From a virus, in the IMG/VR virus record IMGVR_UViG_3300013119_000685, positions 1 through 37,669 of that record: 37,669 nucleotides of DNA, one strand, 5' to 3'. Positions 36,669-37,669 of the stretch are shown piece after piece (position 1 is the first letter of the stretch; every line of letters begins with the position of its first letter). The translations under genes were made by a program, and so were the position numbers. The notes below the pieces were generated by a model. It worked only from the letters and a program-made list of their open reading frames with translations, made no database searches and was not told the origin of the DNA.

Positions 36669-37669
36669 ATCGCCCTCACAGTAAAAAAGATTTCGTTCTG
36701 CAACATAGCAAGAGGGATAAACCCTCTGCCCGATTTTAAATATACTAAAAGCTTAATAATCCATAACGGCAATATCTCATAAGCTATCCCGCCAAGTGGT
36801 ATGGCCGCAAAACCCTTTGCATACTCTTTATAAAACTTGCTCGGCTGATTGCCCTGCTGATAAGTTATGCTCTTTCCCTCGTTTATCTTTTGGATTTCAG
36901 AAGGCATTATCGCACCTGTCCTGACAGCTATATCTATTATTTTCGCTTTCGGAAAATATACCAGCTCATAACAATTGATTATATCAGGATTGATTTCCGT
37001 ATAAAGATTATAGCTTATGTCCTGCGAGCCTGCATTTTCTGTCGGTATGCCGAATATATGGTCAACGATTAGCTGTATGCCTGCGTCTTTTATCAGCTTG
37101 CATTTGTCAACTATTTCCCTATTGCTTTCAGGCCTATTCATTATTTGTTTGCGCAAGCGCTCATCACCGCTTTGTATGCCGAGCCAAGCGGTATGGCAGC
37201 CCGCTTCTTTTAATTGCATGATAACTTCCTCATCTAAAAATCTAACATGCGCAAAACAGCAGAAAGGTGAGCCAATGTGTTTTTTATATTCAATAAGGAA
37301 ATGCTTCAGCCACTTTTTATCGGCAGTAAATATATCATCTACAAATAAAACATACTTCATGCCTCTTGTTTTTAGATCCGCAAGTTCGTGAATACATCCC
37401 TCGACTGAACGCCGGAATAGTTTATGCTGCCTTACGGCCCTCAATTGTTCATTCCCGCAAAAAGAGCAATTAAAAGGGCAGCCGAAGCTTGTCATAAATA
37501 ACTGATATTTCCTATGCACCGGCGGAAGCTCTTTAAGGAATATTTCCCTGTCTGGCCATAACACATCAGGGTTAAACTTGCCGCCAAAGTATTCAACCCC
37601 GCAACCGGTAACAACCTCATCAATGAACCTATGCTTCTTGACTTCTTCCGGCACAAGCGTTGCATGAAT
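36644..37669 (-). CDS. Cobalamin-binding radical SAM protein, C-terminal part (gene crosses the contig join)
   Basis: Continuation of the gene that starts at 425; together 443 residues. The radical SAM cluster motif SFGCPFNCSFCGNEQ gives C166, C170 and C173 in the full protein (CX3CX2C), which hold the 4Fe-4S cluster that cleaves SAM. VLFVDDIFTADKKWLKHFLI, HTAWLGIQSGDERLRKQIMN and LIVDHIFGIPTENAGSQD are typical barrel segments. An N-terminal B12 domain plus this barrel defines class B radical SAM enzymes, often methyltransferases. A C-terminal helical tail (YEILPLWIIKLLVYLK) is hydrophobic and may touch the membrane. Read linearly, the window cuts this gene in two. Confidence 0.88.
   Translation of the reverse strand: MHATLVPEEVKKHRFIDEVVTGCGVEYFGGKFNPDVLWPDREIFLKELPPVHRKYQLFMTSFGCPFNCSFCGNEQLRAVRQHKLFRRSVEGCIHELADLKTRGMKYVLFVDDIFTADKKWLKHFLIEYKKHIGSPFCCFAHVRFLDEEVIMQLKEAGCHTAWLGIQSGDERLRKQIMNRPESNREIVDKCKLIKDAGIQLIVDHIFGIPTENAGSQDISYNLYTEINPDIINCYELVYFPKAKIIDIAVRTGAIMPSEIQKINEGKSITYQQGNQPSKFYKEYAKGFAAIPLGGIAYEILPLWIIKLLVYLKSGRGFIPLAMLQNEIFFTVRAIWKKLKPF
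37551..37669. repeat. Terminal direct repeat, copy 2 (contig circularity overlap)
   Basis: Exact copy of bases 1-119. Removing one copy and joining the ends restores an uninterrupted 443-codon gene on the minus strand (425 down to 1, then 37550 down to 36644). See the entry for copy 1. Confidence 0.95.

Noticed and set aside
1027-37391. Plus-strand open frames throughout the window (for example 14771-15313, 24007-24615, 31082-31633)
   Set aside because: They lie opposite well-supported minus-strand genes, lack plausible ribosome-binding sites and show no recognisable domains; they are mirror frames of coding DNA.
31369-37669. Misassembled host contig fused to a phage
   Set aside because: The cargo is continuous by overlapping genes with phage genes on both sides (small phage-type genes at 30.4-31.4 kb, methyltransferases at 3.7-6.3 kb) and the circle closes in it. 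Read mapping would still be the decisive test.

Overview
The window is a complete circular genome of a tailed bacteriophage, about 37.55 kb. The first 119 bases (1-119) recur exactly as the last 119 (37551-37669), and one reading frame, a cobalamin-binding radical SAM protein, runs across that join. This is how a circular or circularly permuted genome looks when an assembler opens it at an arbitrary point. Every gene I can support lies on the minus strand. Many neighbours overlap by ATGA, TAATG or TTGA, so transcription and translation are strongly coupled. The structural genes are those of an HK97-type siphovirus. An RlpA-like enzyme, polyprenyl-type glycosyltransferases and O-antigen-type sugar genes suggest a bacterial host, probably with a glycolipid-rich outer envelope. 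The sequence does not fix the host phylum. I see no integrase or excisionase, so integration into a host chromosome is not supported.

Layout, following transcription (descending coordinates). A promoter-like sequence at 30389-30416 precedes a ParB-domain DNA methyltransferase. Then come a 48-residue membrane protein, small and large terminase, a portal-MuF fusion, protease, major capsid protein, a putative decoration protein, connectors, tail tube, a G/GT tail chaperone with a classic -1 slippery site, tape measure, distal tail protein, a LamG-baseplate fusion, a fibre-like protein, holin-like genes and a small zinc protein ending at 11897. Directly after it is a perfect sigma-70 consensus promoter (11858-11886). 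Its spacer carries an inverted repeat, and it drives an almost leaderless ribbon-helix-helix regulator gene.

That second unit continues through the RlpA-like protein, a PD-(D/E)XK nuclease-like protein, an SSB-like protein with an acidic tail, the replication initiator, a DPM1-like glycosyltransferase, a structured tRNA-like RNA of about 160 nt, many tiny Cys-rich genes, two more DNA methyltransferases, and then a large cargo cluster that wraps through the contig join. The cargo is: B12 radical SAM, membrane peptide, GT2, GT4, a second B12 radical SAM, SAM methyltransferase, CDP-alcohol phosphatidyltransferase, a shortened DegT-type aminotransferase, GT4, RmlD-type reductase and a GT-C/TPR membrane glycosyltransferase (3695 down to 1, then 37550 to 31369). 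It takes up nearly a quarter of the genome.

The cargo cluster is the most striking content. With the DPM1-like enzyme at 7490-8203 it resembles an enlarged version of phage Gtr seroconversion systems: a polyprenyl-phosphate-sugar synthase plus a GT-C transferase, with lipid headgroup, sugar-nucleotide, methylation and cobalamin-radical chemistry added. I infer that it remodels the host surface, for superinfection exclusion or receptor masking. A second notable feature is a pair of iteron clusters, one inside the replication gene (8522-8606) and one between genes (30588-30664), the latter next to two consensus DnaA boxes. These are probable origin or initiator-binding sites.
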